From: an uncultured Clostridia bacterium
Lineage (GTDB): Bacteria > Bacillota > Clostridia > Lachnospirales > Lachnospiraceae
Direction: 5' to 3'
Assembly (NCBI GenBank): GCA_947174885.1
Contig: CAMWKO010000006.1
Coordinates: forward strand, 47,210-111,209
Length of the DNA stretch: 64,000 nucleotides
Shown: positions 1 to 9,071 of the stretch, piece by piece
How positions within the stretch are numbered: position 1 is the stretch's first letter
Layout of the letters: each line of letters opens with the position of its first letter
Made by a program: the position numbers and the translations under genes
Notes under the pieces: generated by a model
Databases searched by the model: none
Told to the model about the DNA's origin: nothing
The model's input: only the letters and a program-made list of their open reading frames with translations

Positions 1-187
1 AAGTACCATTGCTTTCCACTTTCATCATAACAATTAAACCATTAACAGAGTCTACACTCACTTTAAGAGCATTTGCAGATACTTTGCTATCAACAATATA
101 CCATGCAAATATGGCACTTGAGACAAATGCTGTCATAACTAACGAAATAAATATGAACTTTTTATGCTTTGTGATTAATTTTTTCAT
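1..187 (-). CDS. Exported SipW/camelysin-like protein, N-terminal part only
   Basis: This gene is not in the ORF track because the window cuts it. An ATG at 187 opens a frame running off the left edge: a Lys-rich N-terminus, a hydrophobic helix, then FAWYIVDSKVSANALKVSVD. The pattern of charged start, helix, Ala-Trp-Tyr/Phe and a beta-type segment repeats what is seen in the gene at 3207-4040 (AYGWFSVRNKANVNNLAL). It is typical of SipW-dependent, camelysin/TasA-like exported proteins of Firmicutes. Only about 62 residues are visible. It starts 2 bases after the stop of the DUF2357 gene, so it belongs to the same operon. Function beyond export is unknown. Confidence 0.7.
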   Translation of the reverse strand, partial: MKKLITKHKKFIFISLVMTAFVSSAIFAWYIVDSKVSANALKVSVDSVNGLIVMMKVESNGT

Positions 188-189
188 CC

Positions 190-1452
190 TTAATCCTCTT
201 TGCGTTCTGTACTGGTCTTAAGCTTCTGATGTTTTCTTGCTTCTCTTTCTGCCGCCTTTTTTCTCTTTTTTTCCATTTTTTGCACTCTTAATACTTCATT
301 GTTACGCTTATTCTGCAAATCTACAAGCTCCTTTGTAACAATTTTTCTCAAGGTAGTATCCGGCATATTTGTATATTTAACGATTTCATTTAATAGCTGA
401 CGAATCTGGTCTATACCAAAATCTCTTTTTTGTTTTTTCTTTTCTTCGTCAATATAAAGTGGAGTTTCCACCTGATTCTGAAGCATTATGTAATTCCAAA
501 TCATGGAATTATACATATCCTTCTCAAACTGTTTACTTATAATAGGCTCCTGCTTTACTATTTCAACCTTATATCCAATCTTTGTATATGAGTAGATAAA
601 GTTCCAAAGCTTATGACACGCTTTATAGTATTTGTTTTTACCTATAACATTAGTCTTAATAATAGGATGTTTAACCATTGGAAGACTACGCATAGCATTG
701 ATGAACTCTGTATTTACAAGGCTGTTTACATCTCTATGAATTTTGATAATTCTTTTGAAAATATCATCATTTTCTGTTTCATTATAAACATCTGTCTGCT
801 TATCTCTGATTTTAATCTGTGTTCTAAATTCTACCATCTCGGTATTGCTATCCACACGGCTTTCGTATTCATAGAAAGTACCTATTTCATCCTTACTGGC
901 TTCAAACAGTACATTATATCTTTTATTTACAAACATCTGAAGCTCTGCCAGTAATGTGCATATAAATCTATTTTCGTATATATTGTAGCTTTCTTCCTTA
1001 AATACATTTAATATTCTGTTTGGAATTACAGTTCCGTCCTTTTCATCAAACTTATCAATCATATTACTATGCTGAATAAGATGCCTTAAAGATTCAGAGG
1101 TAATATTTCTTGCCATGGCTATATTTACGATTTCCCTCTCCTCTTCAATGAATTTTCTAGGATTCATAACCGTATAATATAAAGAAGGAAGTGCTTCTTC
1201 AATGGCATTTACCCAGTCTTCATCTACAGTCTTTACAAGTCTTATATTTGTAAAATTACAATAGTTCATACTATTTTGAAGCAAATTATAGTAGTAATTG
1301 TAAAATTCATCATCATCTAGTTTTTCGCCGCCAAAGCTATTCATATTGTTATAAGTTATATTTAGTAACGTACCCTTTTTTTCAAGTACATTATCTGTAT
1401 TATCCATTTTAGTATTATCAGCGGCATTTGACATATTATCCACATCTTCCAC
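190..1452 (-). CDS. DUF2357 (McrC N-domain-like) protein
   Basis: A roughly 420-residue cytoplasmic protein without signal or membrane segment. It contains an ENRFICTLLAELQMFVNKRY stretch resembling the conserved helical motif of DUF2357, the domain forming the N-terminal part of McrC, and a highly basic Lys/Glu/Arg-rich C-terminal tail. I see no clear PD-(D/E)XK nuclease motif, so a nuclease role is not supported. It lies 37 bases downstream of the McrB-like ATPase, as McrC follows McrB, and is presumably its partner. The track start is a GTG inside the Shine-Dalgarno (GGGAGGTG). A GTG at 1443 or the ATG at 1434 are better starts. Family assignment is by motif memory only. Confidence 0.6.
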   Translation of the reverse strand: MEDVDNMSNAADNTKMDNTDNVLEKKGTLLNITYNNMNSFGGEKLDDDEFYNYYYNLLQNSMNYCNFTNIRLVKTVDEDWVNAIEEALPSLYYTVMNPRKFIEEEREIVNIAMARNITSESLRHLIQHSNMIDKFDEKDGTVIPNRILNVFKEESYNIYENRFICTLLAELQMFVNKRYNVLFEASKDEIGTFYEYESRVDSNTEMVEFRTQIKIRDKQTDVYNETENDDIFKRIIKIHRDVNSLVNTEFINAMRSLPMVKHPIIKTNVIGKNKYYKACHKLWNFIYSYTKIGYKVEIVKQEPIISKQFEKDMYNSMIWNYIMLQNQVETPLYIDEEKKKQKRDFGIDQIRQLLNEIVKYTNMPDTTLRKIVTKELVDLQNKRNNEVLRVQKMEKKRKKAAEREARKHQKLKTSTERKED

Positions 1453-1489
1453 CTCCCTTTCTGTATATTAATTTAGTAATCCTATATCA

Positions 1490-3178
1490 TTATTCGGTGC
1501 TGGCACCGGACATTCTCTTCAATCTCAGGAGATATGCTTTGCTTATCTTGAAGTTTTCTTTTCCAAATGTGGTATCAAGATATAAAATCAATCCATCTAA
1601 CTCATCTCTGATAAAACCAATACCTAGCGATTCAAACTTTCTAAGAATCTTCTTTGCAAACATAAAGTCAACGCCGTCCAGCTCAGTTCCTCCACAGCCT
1701 ACATAACATGGTACAAATGCTTTAATCTGGCGAAGAATACGGTTACCAAAGGTAATTCTAAAGTGATCAATTAAGTATCTGTCAAGTTTTTCAAGCTCCA
1801 GTATCATTTCCTCTGATATTGGATGATTTGCCTTAGCTTCTTCGTACAACTTAGACATATGATTGTAACTGATTCTCATAGGCGGTGTATCAGGTGCCTC
1901 AAACGGCTCCGCCTTATCATCCAGGTCAATCGGAATAGCACGGTCGTATACCTTATCAGATACAGCAAATGTAGAGTCATCATTGTTGATTGTTCCTACA
2001 TACCATACATTTGAAGGAATCCAAACCTTACCCTCTTTCATTTTAATCGGATCATTACCTGCTTCTGAAGAAACCACCGAGAAATATCTTTCATCTTCTC
2101 TTGGCATTTCAAGCAAAGAAAGCATCTCCGCAAAATAATACTCAACTCTGGCGATATTCATTTCGTCGAGAATAACTACTCTCATATCTTCATAGTAATG
2201 AGCTTCATATAAAGTCTTTAAAAATTCTGTTTCTGTATATTTCTTTGTAAAGTCATTGTAATATCCAAAAAGCTCTGTTCTGTCTCTCCAAGACGGCTGT
2301 ACTGAACAGATAAGACTTGGATTCTGAATAAACTGTCCGAATGCATATGGAAGAGAGGTTTTACCTGTACCGGAAATACCCTGTAAGATAAGCATTTTAG
2401 CTGCACCAAATGTAGCTATTACCTGCTTCATTATCTCTAAATCATAGTAAAGTCCAAGTCTTGAAGCCGCAAAATTTCTAAACTGTACACAGACTTCTTC
2501 AAGTGTAATATTGTTGTCATATACAGGTGGCTGATACTCCGGAGAAGCATATAGCCTGTCTACAAGACTAAGTCTTGGGAATCTAGGCTCAGAGGTATCT
2601 ACTGTTTCAATCTTTTCCTCCTCGTCTCCGCTAATCTCTCCACCGACTGCTACTACACCAAGACCTGCACCGGCATCTGCTACATCTGCAGAAGCTGCAA
2701 TATCTGCATTTGGCTCTGCCACTTCAATCCCTGCTTCATTAGCAGATTCCTCGTCTATTTTCTGTAACCTGCTTTCAAGTAATTCAGGGTTTAACTCCAT
2801 ATCCATTTCTGATATTTTCATAGCAAGGATCTTATCCTTTTCATAGTTAGCCTTCATAATTTCCCTTTTAAGCTTAACCACTTCATCCTTCATCTGCTCA
2901 TACTTGACAACAGGCACTTTAAATCTGAATAATACCTTTAATCCCTTTAATATCAGATAAATTATCAAAACAAACAGAACCAGTAATAATATGTGCATTA
3001 TAATAGCTGCAATCCACCCCAGAGGTGACATTTCCGGATAGTATGTATTAAAAAGCTCAATATAATATTTGATATCTAATAAACCAACTATGCAGTCTCT
3101 TACCGCTATAAATACATTATAAACATTCTCAAATATTGATCTCAAAAAGTTATATGAATAATAGAAAAACGCATTCAT
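1490..3178 (-). CDS. Membrane-anchored McrB-like AAA+ ATPase
   Basis: 562 residues. Residues about 54-80 form a transmembrane helix, followed by a charged coiled-coil-like stretch (95-145), an Ala/Gly/acidic linker (145-195) and an AAA+ domain. Walker A is GISGTGKT (about 267-274), Walker B is VVILDEMNIAR (about 334-344), and a PSWRDRTELFGYYN segment and a TINNDDSTF sensor region follow, all as in the McrB/MoxR clade. A membrane anchor on an McrB-type ATPase is unusual; classical McrB is cytoplasmic with a DNA-binding N-domain. ATG start with AAGGAAGG 8 bases upstream. It sits between the exported proteins and the DUF2357 protein, suggesting a motor working at the membrane. Target unknown. 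Confidence 0.8.
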   Translation of the reverse strand: MNAFFYYSYNFLRSIFENVYNVFIAVRDCIVGLLDIKYYIELFNTYYPEMSPLGWIAAIIMHILLLVLFVLIIYLILKGLKVLFRFKVPVVKYEQMKDEVVKLKREIMKANYEKDKILAMKISEMDMELNPELLESRLQKIDEESANEAGIEVAEPNADIAASADVADAGAGLGVVAVGGEISGDEEEKIETVDTSEPRFPRLSLVDRLYASPEYQPPVYDNNITLEEVCVQFRNFAASRLGLYYDLEIMKQVIATFGAAKMLILQGISGTGKTSLPYAFGQFIQNPSLICSVQPSWRDRTELFGYYNDFTKKYTETEFLKTLYEAHYYEDMRVVILDEMNIARVEYYFAEMLSLLEMPREDERYFSVVSSEAGNDPIKMKEGKVWIPSNVWYVGTINNDDSTFAVSDKVYDRAIPIDLDDKAEPFEAPDTPPMRISYNHMSKLYEEAKANHPISEEMILELEKLDRYLIDHFRITFGNRILRQIKAFVPCYVGCGGTELDGVDFMFAKKILRKFESLGIGFIRDELDGLILYLDTTFGKENFKISKAYLLRLKRMSGASTE

Positions 3179-3206
3179 TTGTTTTACCTTCCTTTATTGT
3201 ATTTTA

Positions 3207-4040
3207 TTAATTACCCGAAGCATTTCTTAAACTGATAGAAGAAAATTCAAAATGTCCTATTAAGTCATCTAACTCTATCGAATTAGCACAATCCTTATCC
3301 TTGCCTTCTATCCAGATTCTCATAGTAACTAATTTGTCTGTATTTGCCGGAATTGTAAATAAATATTCTGAATCATTTCCATTACCACTATCCGCAAATA
3401 TTCCTGAAGAAATTTGCTTTACAGTGGAATAGCTGTTATACCCACCCTGAAATACCAAATCCTCTGCAATCTCATTGCTCTTATTATCACCATCAAAATT
3501 TGGTTCATATACAACAGTTTCACCATCTATGGTAAAACTGATTCTAATTGCATTTGCTGCTGTATCCTCTGAACTTATTACTGCATCCTTTACATAAGTT
3601 CCTCTGTCACCTGCATTGGACGTAAGATAAATATAATAATCATCCTCACTACCTCTACCCTCACAATCCACTTTCAGGTAAAACTGTTTTTCATATATAT
3701 ACTTCGTTGTAAGCTCCTGCATATCTGTAATCTTCTCTACGCTGACCACTCTGCTGCCGGAATATACGGGAGAATAAAACTCTCTGCCTTCAAGTGTTGT
3801 AACAGGATTTAATATAGCATTTGCATCATTAGATGTTGTTAGATCTATTTCACTACCATATGTACCGGGTACATTACCATTTACGTTGGCAATCAGAAGA
3901 TCTCCCTCCGTTCCTGCCGACAACGCCAAATTATTTACATTTGCTTTATTCCTGACTGAAAACCAACCATATGCAATAGTAGAAACAAGTAATACTAATA
4001 TAGCTACTACAACTATTTTTTTAATATTTTTCTTCTTCAT
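3207..4040 (-). CDS. Exported SipW/camelysin-like surface protein
   Basis: 277 residues. The N-terminus has four Lys residues, a hydrophobic helix and then TIAYGWFSVRNKANVNNLAL, the layout of SipW-type (camelysin/TasA/spore-coat N) signal regions. The remainder is rich in beta-type, Asn/Asp/Gly and Tyr segments and has no second membrane helix, so it is probably extracellular. RBS AGGAG 9 bases before the ATG. It has a paralogue-like relative at the left window edge. Placed 28 bases before the McrB-like gene and 16 bases after the next membrane protein. No SipW peptidase gene is visible in the window. Whether it forms fibres or is a sensor cannot be told from sequence. Confidence 0.65.
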   Translation of the reverse strand: MKKKNIKKIVVVAILVLLVSTIAYGWFSVRNKANVNNLALSAGTEGDLLIANVNGNVPGTYGSEIDLTTSNDANAILNPVTTLEGREFYSPVYSGSRVVSVEKITDMQELTTKYIYEKQFYLKVDCEGRGSEDDYYIYLTSNAGDRGTYVKDAVISSEDTAANAIRISFTIDGETVVYEPNFDGDNKSNEIAEDLVFQGGYNSYSTVKQISSGIFADSGNGNDSEYLFTIPANTDKLVTMRIWIEGKDKDCANSIELDDLIGHFEFSSISLRNASGN

Positions 4041-4056
4041 ATGTTTCTTCTCCTAT

Positions 4057-4950
4057 CTAATAGTTAAATTTCATAAACAACTCAACCCAGCCTCCTAATA
4101 TGTCATCAACACATTCAGGATCTTCGCCCTCATACCAGATTACAACTGTATATTTATCATATTCATTAGTTTCAATGCCAAGTCTGTTTCCACTGCATAC
4201 TATTCTATCTGTTTCAAACGGTACAGTTGTAAGTTTATTAATTGTGTCATAATTGAAGACTCCGATATAATCCTCTGCATTTTCTCCCAATTCTTCAATT
4301 CCGACCTGTTTGTACTGTGTTTCTCCTATTTCACTTGCATCCGTAAAAGGAAACTGCGATACAGAATACTGTGTTTCAGCTTCACCATTTGCTCCCTGCA
4401 TGGCATAAGTTATCTGCTTATCATTTTTGTAAAACATTACCCACATTGCCTTATCAGCTCCCTTTGCGGAATTTCTGATTTCAAGTGAATAGTGATAATC
4501 CCTTGTTTCTTTCCCAAAGTAGCCTAAATAGAAGGTATATGCTACATAGTTTCTTCCATTGTGCTGTCCGTTTACCTCAGCTACATTTAAAGCAATATCA
4601 AATACATTTATGTTATTTGCATTAATAACCGCATCACTGTTTAAGGTAATCAGCCTTTCGCTAAAATCAGTAGTTTCTGACAAATAGAAGCCGTCATCTG
4701 CCATATTGCTGTCAATATTAATTACAAATTCTCCTGATTCAGTATAAATAGCTGCAATCATAAAATATATAGTCAGAATTATAACTATAATTATAATTGT
4801 CTGCCTTGCAGCCTTAACCCTGAAAAGACTTCTGGTGACACTTACGCCACCCATATACCAGTGTTTAAATCTGTTTATCCAATCAAACCGGCTTACTAAA
4901 GTTCTTTTAGGAATATTATTTTTTATTTCTTTATCCTTATGTTTCTTCAT
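4057..4950 (-). CDS. Single-pass membrane protein with extracellular domain
   Basis: 297 residues with a basic cytoplasmic N-terminus of about 50 residues, one transmembrane helix (QTIIIIVIILTIYFMIAAIY, about 51-70) and a large predicted extracellular domain. The segment after the helix (GEFVINIDSNMADDGFYLSE) and the C-terminal half are similar in flavour to the neighbouring exported protein at 3207-4040 (both end with an acidic ED/KDxxC/EDPEC motif), so they may be distant relatives. Its start overlaps the HD-GYP gene by 14 bases, implying coupled translation. I do not recognise the family. Confidence 0.6.
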   Translation of the reverse strand: MKKHKDKEIKNNIPKRTLVSRFDWINRFKHWYMGGVSVTRSLFRVKAARQTIIIIVIILTIYFMIAAIYTESGEFVINIDSNMADDGFYLSETTDFSERLITLNSDAVINANNINVFDIALNVAEVNGQHNGRNYVAYTFYLGYFGKETRDYHYSLEIRNSAKGADKAMWVMFYKNDKQITYAMQGANGEAETQYSVSQFPFTDASEIGETQYKQVGIEELGENAEDYIGVFNYDTINKLTTVPFETDRIVCSGNRLGIETNEYDKYTVVIWYEGEDPECVDDILGGWVELFMKFNY

Positions 4951-5593
4951 TTTCGCTCATCACAATCCATTCTTTAAATCTATCATATAACCATGGGTCA
5001 AACTGACTTCCTCTGTCACGTTCCATTATCTCAACTGCCACCTTTTTACTAATCTGACTGGCCCTATAGGGTTTCCAGCTGGTAATACCGTCAAGAGTAT
5101 CTACCAATGCACAGACTCTTGCACAAAACGGAATATTTTCCCCCTCCAGATTTTCAGGATATCCTCTGCCATCATATCTCTCGTGATGATATAATGATAT
5201 TTTAAATAAAGTCATCATTATTTCATCAGGAAAGGGATTTTGATATATTGATTCAATAGCCTGAATAGCATATGTAGTATGATTTTTTATAATCCTCATT
5301 TCTTCATCTGTCAATTTTTCAACTTTATTCAATATTGATACAGGAATGAAACTTCTCCCAATGTCATGATAACAGAAAACCTCTTTAGAATAGAGTGGAA
5401 ACTCCTTTCCGAACTCTCTGTCAATTAATTCAGCATCTGTCTGTCTTAAATACCGATAAAAGGAATCACCATATTCCGATACTCTTTCCATATGACCACG
5501 CGTAGAAATTGGCAGAATACTATATAGCCCTTTAATAGATGAATATTTTCCCTTTTGTGCAGGTGAAATTAAATTTCTGTCTTTCGTAAACAC
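4937..5593 (-). CDS. HD-GYP domain phosphodiesterase, first gene of operon
   Basis: 218 residues, almost entirely an HD-GYP domain: RGHMERVSEYG (first His), YHDIGRSFIP (the HD pair), KNHTTYA, and YHHERYDGRGYP (the GYP signature). HD-GYP enzymes hydrolyse cyclic di-GMP or related cyclic dinucleotides using a bi- or tri-metal centre. No receiver or other sensory domain precedes it. Start is GTG with AAGGAG 7 bases upstream. It leads the operon of exported proteins, McrB-like ATPase and DUF2357 protein, directly behind a consensus promoter. This hints that a cyclic dinucleotide controls or is controlled by that system. Confidence 0.8.
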   Translation of the reverse strand: MFTKDRNLISPAQKGKYSSIKGLYSILPISTRGHMERVSEYGDSFYRYLRQTDAELIDREFGKEFPLYSKEVFCYHDIGRSFIPVSILNKVEKLTDEEMRIIKNHTTYAIQAIESIYQNPFPDEIMMTLFKISLYHHERYDGRGYPENLEGENIPFCARVCALVDTLDGITSWKPYRASQISKKVAVEIMERDRGSQFDPWLYDRFKEWIVMSENEET

Positions 5594-5699
5594 GCTCTTC
5601 TCCTTAATTGAATATATACAACCAATTCATATTTTTTGAAAATAGAATTTGAAAATTCATTTTCACTTCGCATTTTATATCTCAAATATTTACTCTTCT

Positions 5700-5728
5700 A
5701 TTCTAGTACTTATTACCTATATTGTCAA
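5700..5728 (-). promoter_or_regulatory. Sigma-A promoter of the HD-GYP/McrB-like operon
   Basis: On the minus strand TTGACA and TAGAAT are separated by 17 bases, a near-consensus housekeeping promoter about 105 bases before the GTG start of the HD-GYP gene. The rest of 5594-5810 is very AT-rich and shows nothing else I can name. Confidence 0.7.
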
Positions 5729-5810
5729 TAAAAGCAGTTATAAATAATAAATAAAAAGCAAGTATTTATTACTATTTTTACAATTATTTTACAAAATATT
5801 AATTGTTTTT

Positions 5811-7232
5811 TTATACATGAAAAATACTAATGAGTAATGCCCATGCCAGACCATAGTATGTTGTTGCTGCGACAAAATCATTTATTGTACTGATAAGAGG
5901 ACCTGATGCAACCGCAGGGTCCTTCTTCAGTTGTTTAAATATCATCGGAATAACTGTTCCTGTAAAGCTTGAAATCGTCATTGCAACAAGCATTGAAATT
6001 CCAATACAGCCTGATACCAAAAAGCTGGTTGATGCACTATATCCCTTTACAAATAATATATATGCGCCTATAAATGCAAATGATAATGCCCCCAGCAATA
6101 AACCATTACAAAATCCTATTCTTACCTCTCTGCCAATAAGTCCCCATTTATCTTTGGCTGACAGATTCTCATCCATCAGTACTCTGATAGTAACAGCAAG
6201 TGACTGTGTGCCTACATTTCCTGCCATACTGAGAATCAATGATTGAAAAAATACTATAATCGTAAGTCCTGAAATTACATTTTCAAACATTCCGATAACC
6301 GATGATACACAAAGCCCAAGAAATAGCAGAATCACAAGCCATGGTAAACGTTTACGCATGCCTGTAAATATAGATTCACCCAAATCACTTTCTTCGGTCA
6401 TACCGGCAAGCTTTGCATAATCCTCACTCATTTCATCATCTACAACCTCAACTATGTCATTGGCTGTTATTACACCTATAAGTACATCTTCATTATTAAG
6501 AACAGGAATCGAATCCTCTGAATAATCCTTTAACTGTTCTATACATTCCGAAATGGTTTCCTCTGCATAAAGACGGGGATATGAGGTCTGTATTATCTCA
6601 TCAAGCGGTGTACCCTCTCTTGCTACTACCAAATCTCTAAGTTCTATAGCACCATAAAATTTTTCATTATTATCTACAGCATATATTGTAGTAATATTAT
6701 CATTGTCTGCCGCCTGCTCTACCAATGATTTCATTGCCTGCTTTACAGATGAATTTTTGTGAATATAGACATAATTGGTACTCATCATGCTACCAATCAT
6801 ATCGTCATCATAGGACTGAATAAGATTAATATCCTTTTGAGCATCATCATCCAAAAGCTGCATGATTTCTTCTCTTTTTTCTTCTTCAAGCTCCTCTAAC
6901 AAATCTATGGCATCATCTGCATCCATTTCTTCAATAATGTCAGCGGCTTTTTCTGCATCCAGTTCTTCAATATAATCTTCGACATTATCTAAATATGCAA
7001 AAATATCCGATATTTCTTCTGCTCCTATAATCCTGTAGAATTTTTTTCTTTCCTCTGCAGTTAAGTCCTCTAAAGCCGAAGCAATATCATTATCATGGTA
7101 ATCCTGTATTAAATCTTTAATTTTTTCTTCATTCTGACTGCTTTTGATAATATCAATAATCTCATTTTTGAAATTACGCTTAGAAAAATTGGTATCTTTT
7201 ATTTCTTCATTTTCTAATTCTTTTTCTTCCAT
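5811..7232 (-). CDS. mgtE: Magnesium transporter MgtE (copy 1)
   Basis: 473 residues, full length for MgtE. The N-terminal superhelical acidic domain carries EELDAEKAADIIEEMDADDA. A CBS pair follows (IYAVDNNEKFYGAIELRDL and SIPVLNNEDVLIGVITANDI), then a helix and five membrane segments with VGTQSLAVTIRVLMDENL and the conserved DPAVASGPL before the last helix. MgtE is a dimeric Mg2+ channel gated by Mg2+ binding to the N and CBS domains. The gene stands alone with a strong RBS (GGAGG) and a TATAAT-like -10 about 55 bases upstream. I see no M-box riboswitch. A second copy lies at 58529-59923. Confidence 0.93.
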   Translation of the reverse strand: MEEKELENEEIKDTNFSKRNFKNEIIDIIKSSQNEEKIKDLIQDYHDNDIASALEDLTAEERKKFYRIIGAEEISDIFAYLDNVEDYIEELDAEKAADIIEEMDADDAIDLLEELEEEKREEIMQLLDDDAQKDINLIQSYDDDMIGSMMSTNYVYIHKNSSVKQAMKSLVEQAADNDNITTIYAVDNNEKFYGAIELRDLVVAREGTPLDEIIQTSYPRLYAEETISECIEQLKDYSEDSIPVLNNEDVLIGVITANDIVEVVDDEMSEDYAKLAGMTEESDLGESIFTGMRKRLPWLVILLFLGLCVSSVIGMFENVISGLTIIVFFQSLILSMAGNVGTQSLAVTIRVLMDENLSAKDKWGLIGREVRIGFCNGLLLGALSFAFIGAYILFVKGYSASTSFLVSGCIGISMLVAMTISSFTGTVIPMIFKQLKKDPAVASGPLISTINDFVAATTYYGLAWALLISIFHV

Positions 7233-7421
7233 GGTCTGCCTCCGTTTTCATTAGGGAATTGCTTATGATATTAATCTTAAGCGACAATTAGTATTATAAC
7301 CTATTTGAGGAATTGTGAAAACAATAATCTTATTTAAGTTTCATTATTTTTATTTTGAAATCCATAAGACTTACAATTTTAAAAATACAAAAAAACTCCG
7401 GTACTTTTAATTATTAAATAG

Positions 7422-8738
7422 CTAATTCTGTTTTTCTACAGTTCCACTAATATAGTTTATAAACTGCTTTGCAGTTCTGCCTGAGATACCTCCATGGCTT
7501 AACTCCCATGCATTTGCTTTATTACACAGTTCCTCATCTGACATAGATATATTAAGTTTATGCGCCATTTCCTTTACTATTTCAAAATATTCTTTTTGAC
7601 TAGGCTTTGAGAAATTTATAGTTACACCAAATCTATTTACCAGAGATAATTTTTCCTGCATTGTATCTGATTTGTGCATACCGTTTTCCACTTCCATATC
7701 ATTTCTGTCATTCCAGGTTTCTTTGATCAGATGTCTTCTGTTAGAGGTAGCATAAATCAGTATATTATCAGGTTTTGTTTCCACACCGCCTTCTATTACA
7801 GCCTTTAAAAACTTATATTCGGTTTCAAATTCTTCAAAAGACAAATCATCCATATATATAATAAATTTGTAATTCCTATTCTTTATAACAGAAATGAGAT
7901 TTGATAAATCCTTAAACTGATGCTTATATATCTCTATCATTCTAAGACCTTCTTCATAAAACTCATTAACAATAGCCTTTATACTTGTCGACTTACCCGT
8001 ACCACTGTCACCAAATAGAAGACAGTTATTTGCCTTTCTGCCCTCAACAAAGGCTTTGGTATTATCTACCAGCTTCTGCTTTTGAATTTCATAGCCAATT
8101 AAGTCATCTAATACAACCTTGTCCATATTGTTGATTGGTAAGAAGCTGATATCTCCATTCTCATTACTCTTTATTCTGAAAGCCTTGTTAAGTCCGAACA
8201 TACCAATACCATAATCCTTGTAAAACGAAGTAATAATATCAAAAAAATCATTTTCATCCTTTGCCAATTCCAGTTTTTCGCTTAATCCTCTTACCTTCTC
8301 ACTTACATTTTTGTTGTACATAAGCTCCGGTTTTACAATTGCATGATAATCGGTAATAACAGAAAAGCAGTCAATGCCAAGCTTTTCTTCTATATACGAA
8401 AAATCATAATCAAATAGCTGCTTAAAAATTTTAAAATCACTTTTGGCAAATAAATTTACACTGCCCTCTTTTGCCCCTGCTTTTTCGCAGGTAATTGTAA
8501 ACGGGTTTTCATTAGTTATGAGCAGATATGTAAGATAATTATGCCATAAATTCTTATCAAACGCATAGTCTGTAGCTGTCTCCAGAAGTTTTTTAATCTG
8601 CTTATATATGTTTGTAACTAAAATGTCTTTCTCAAAGTTTTCTTTTTTAACTTCCCTGCAAATGTTACACAGCTCCATTAAAATACTATTCTCATCCATA
8701 TCTCCATATAATAAAAGCTTTGAAACTATATCATTCAT
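7422..8738 (-). CDS. DUF815-family AAA ATPase
   Basis: 438 residues. A helical N-terminal half is followed by an AAA domain with Walker A LFGDSGTGKST and Walker B FIIYMDDLSFE. A KPDNILIYATSNRRHLI segment (sensor 1) and GISGRTAKQFINYI near the C-terminus match DUF815, a family related to RarA/Cdc6-like ATPases of unknown cellular role that is widespread in Clostridia. Start ATG at 8738 with AGGAGG. Monocistronic, upstream of a foldback repeat. Assignment to DUF815 is from motif memory. Confidence 0.8.
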   Translation of the reverse strand: MNDIVSKLLLYGDMDENSILMELCNICREVKKENFEKDILVTNIYKQIKKLLETATDYAFDKNLWHNYLTYLLITNENPFTITCEKAGAKEGSVNLFAKSDFKIFKQLFDYDFSYIEEKLGIDCFSVITDYHAIVKPELMYNKNVSEKVRGLSEKLELAKDENDFFDIITSFYKDYGIGMFGLNKAFRIKSNENGDISFLPINNMDKVVLDDLIGYEIQKQKLVDNTKAFVEGRKANNCLLFGDSGTGKSTSIKAIVNEFYEEGLRMIEIYKHQFKDLSNLISVIKNRNYKFIIYMDDLSFEEFETEYKFLKAVIEGGVETKPDNILIYATSNRRHLIKETWNDRNDMEVENGMHKSDTMQEKLSLVNRFGVTINFSKPSQKEYFEIVKEMAHKLNISMSDEELCNKANAWELSHGGISGRTAKQFINYISGTVEKQN

Positions 8739-8824
8739 AAATATGCCTCCTAAAATGTCATTTTATTTTACAAGTATAATCTTTTTTTTAATTAAATCAA
8801 TATCTGTACTTTATAAATCCGGAA

Positions 8825-8911
8825 TTTCCGTATTTTTTATTTTTTGCGCAAGATGTCTATGTTGCCTTTGGCAGCAAGGCTTTTTAAAGTCAAAAATAAA
8901 AAATACGGAAA
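8825..8911. repeat. Foldback intergenic repeat, copy A
   Basis: Perfect 20-bp terminal inverted repeats (TTTCCGTATTTTTTATTTTT and its complement) flank a core containing GCAAGATGTCTATGTTGCCTTTGGCA. The right half matches, with few differences, the left half of copy B (49020-49224) read on the other strand, and the core recurs in copy C (58028-58150). It lies between two divergent genes. Confidence 0.8.
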
Positions 8912-9071
8912 CTTAAGAATATATTGAATTTATTGCAAAATATTTTATTTTGTAATATTATTGATTAAGTTGTCAAAAAACCTTTTGGAAGATATATTTA
9001 TAAGAACGGCTTTTGACACTTTAATAATCATTATGGCTTATACACAATCTATATAATTTATAGGAGATATT

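Noticed and set aside
1820-2409. Short ORFs on both strands inside the McrB-like gene
   Set aside because: They are frame shadows of a gene with full AAA+ motifs.
7233-7421. M-box (Mg2+) riboswitch before mgtE copy 1
   Set aside because: The leader is too short and the conserved M-box blocks are absent.
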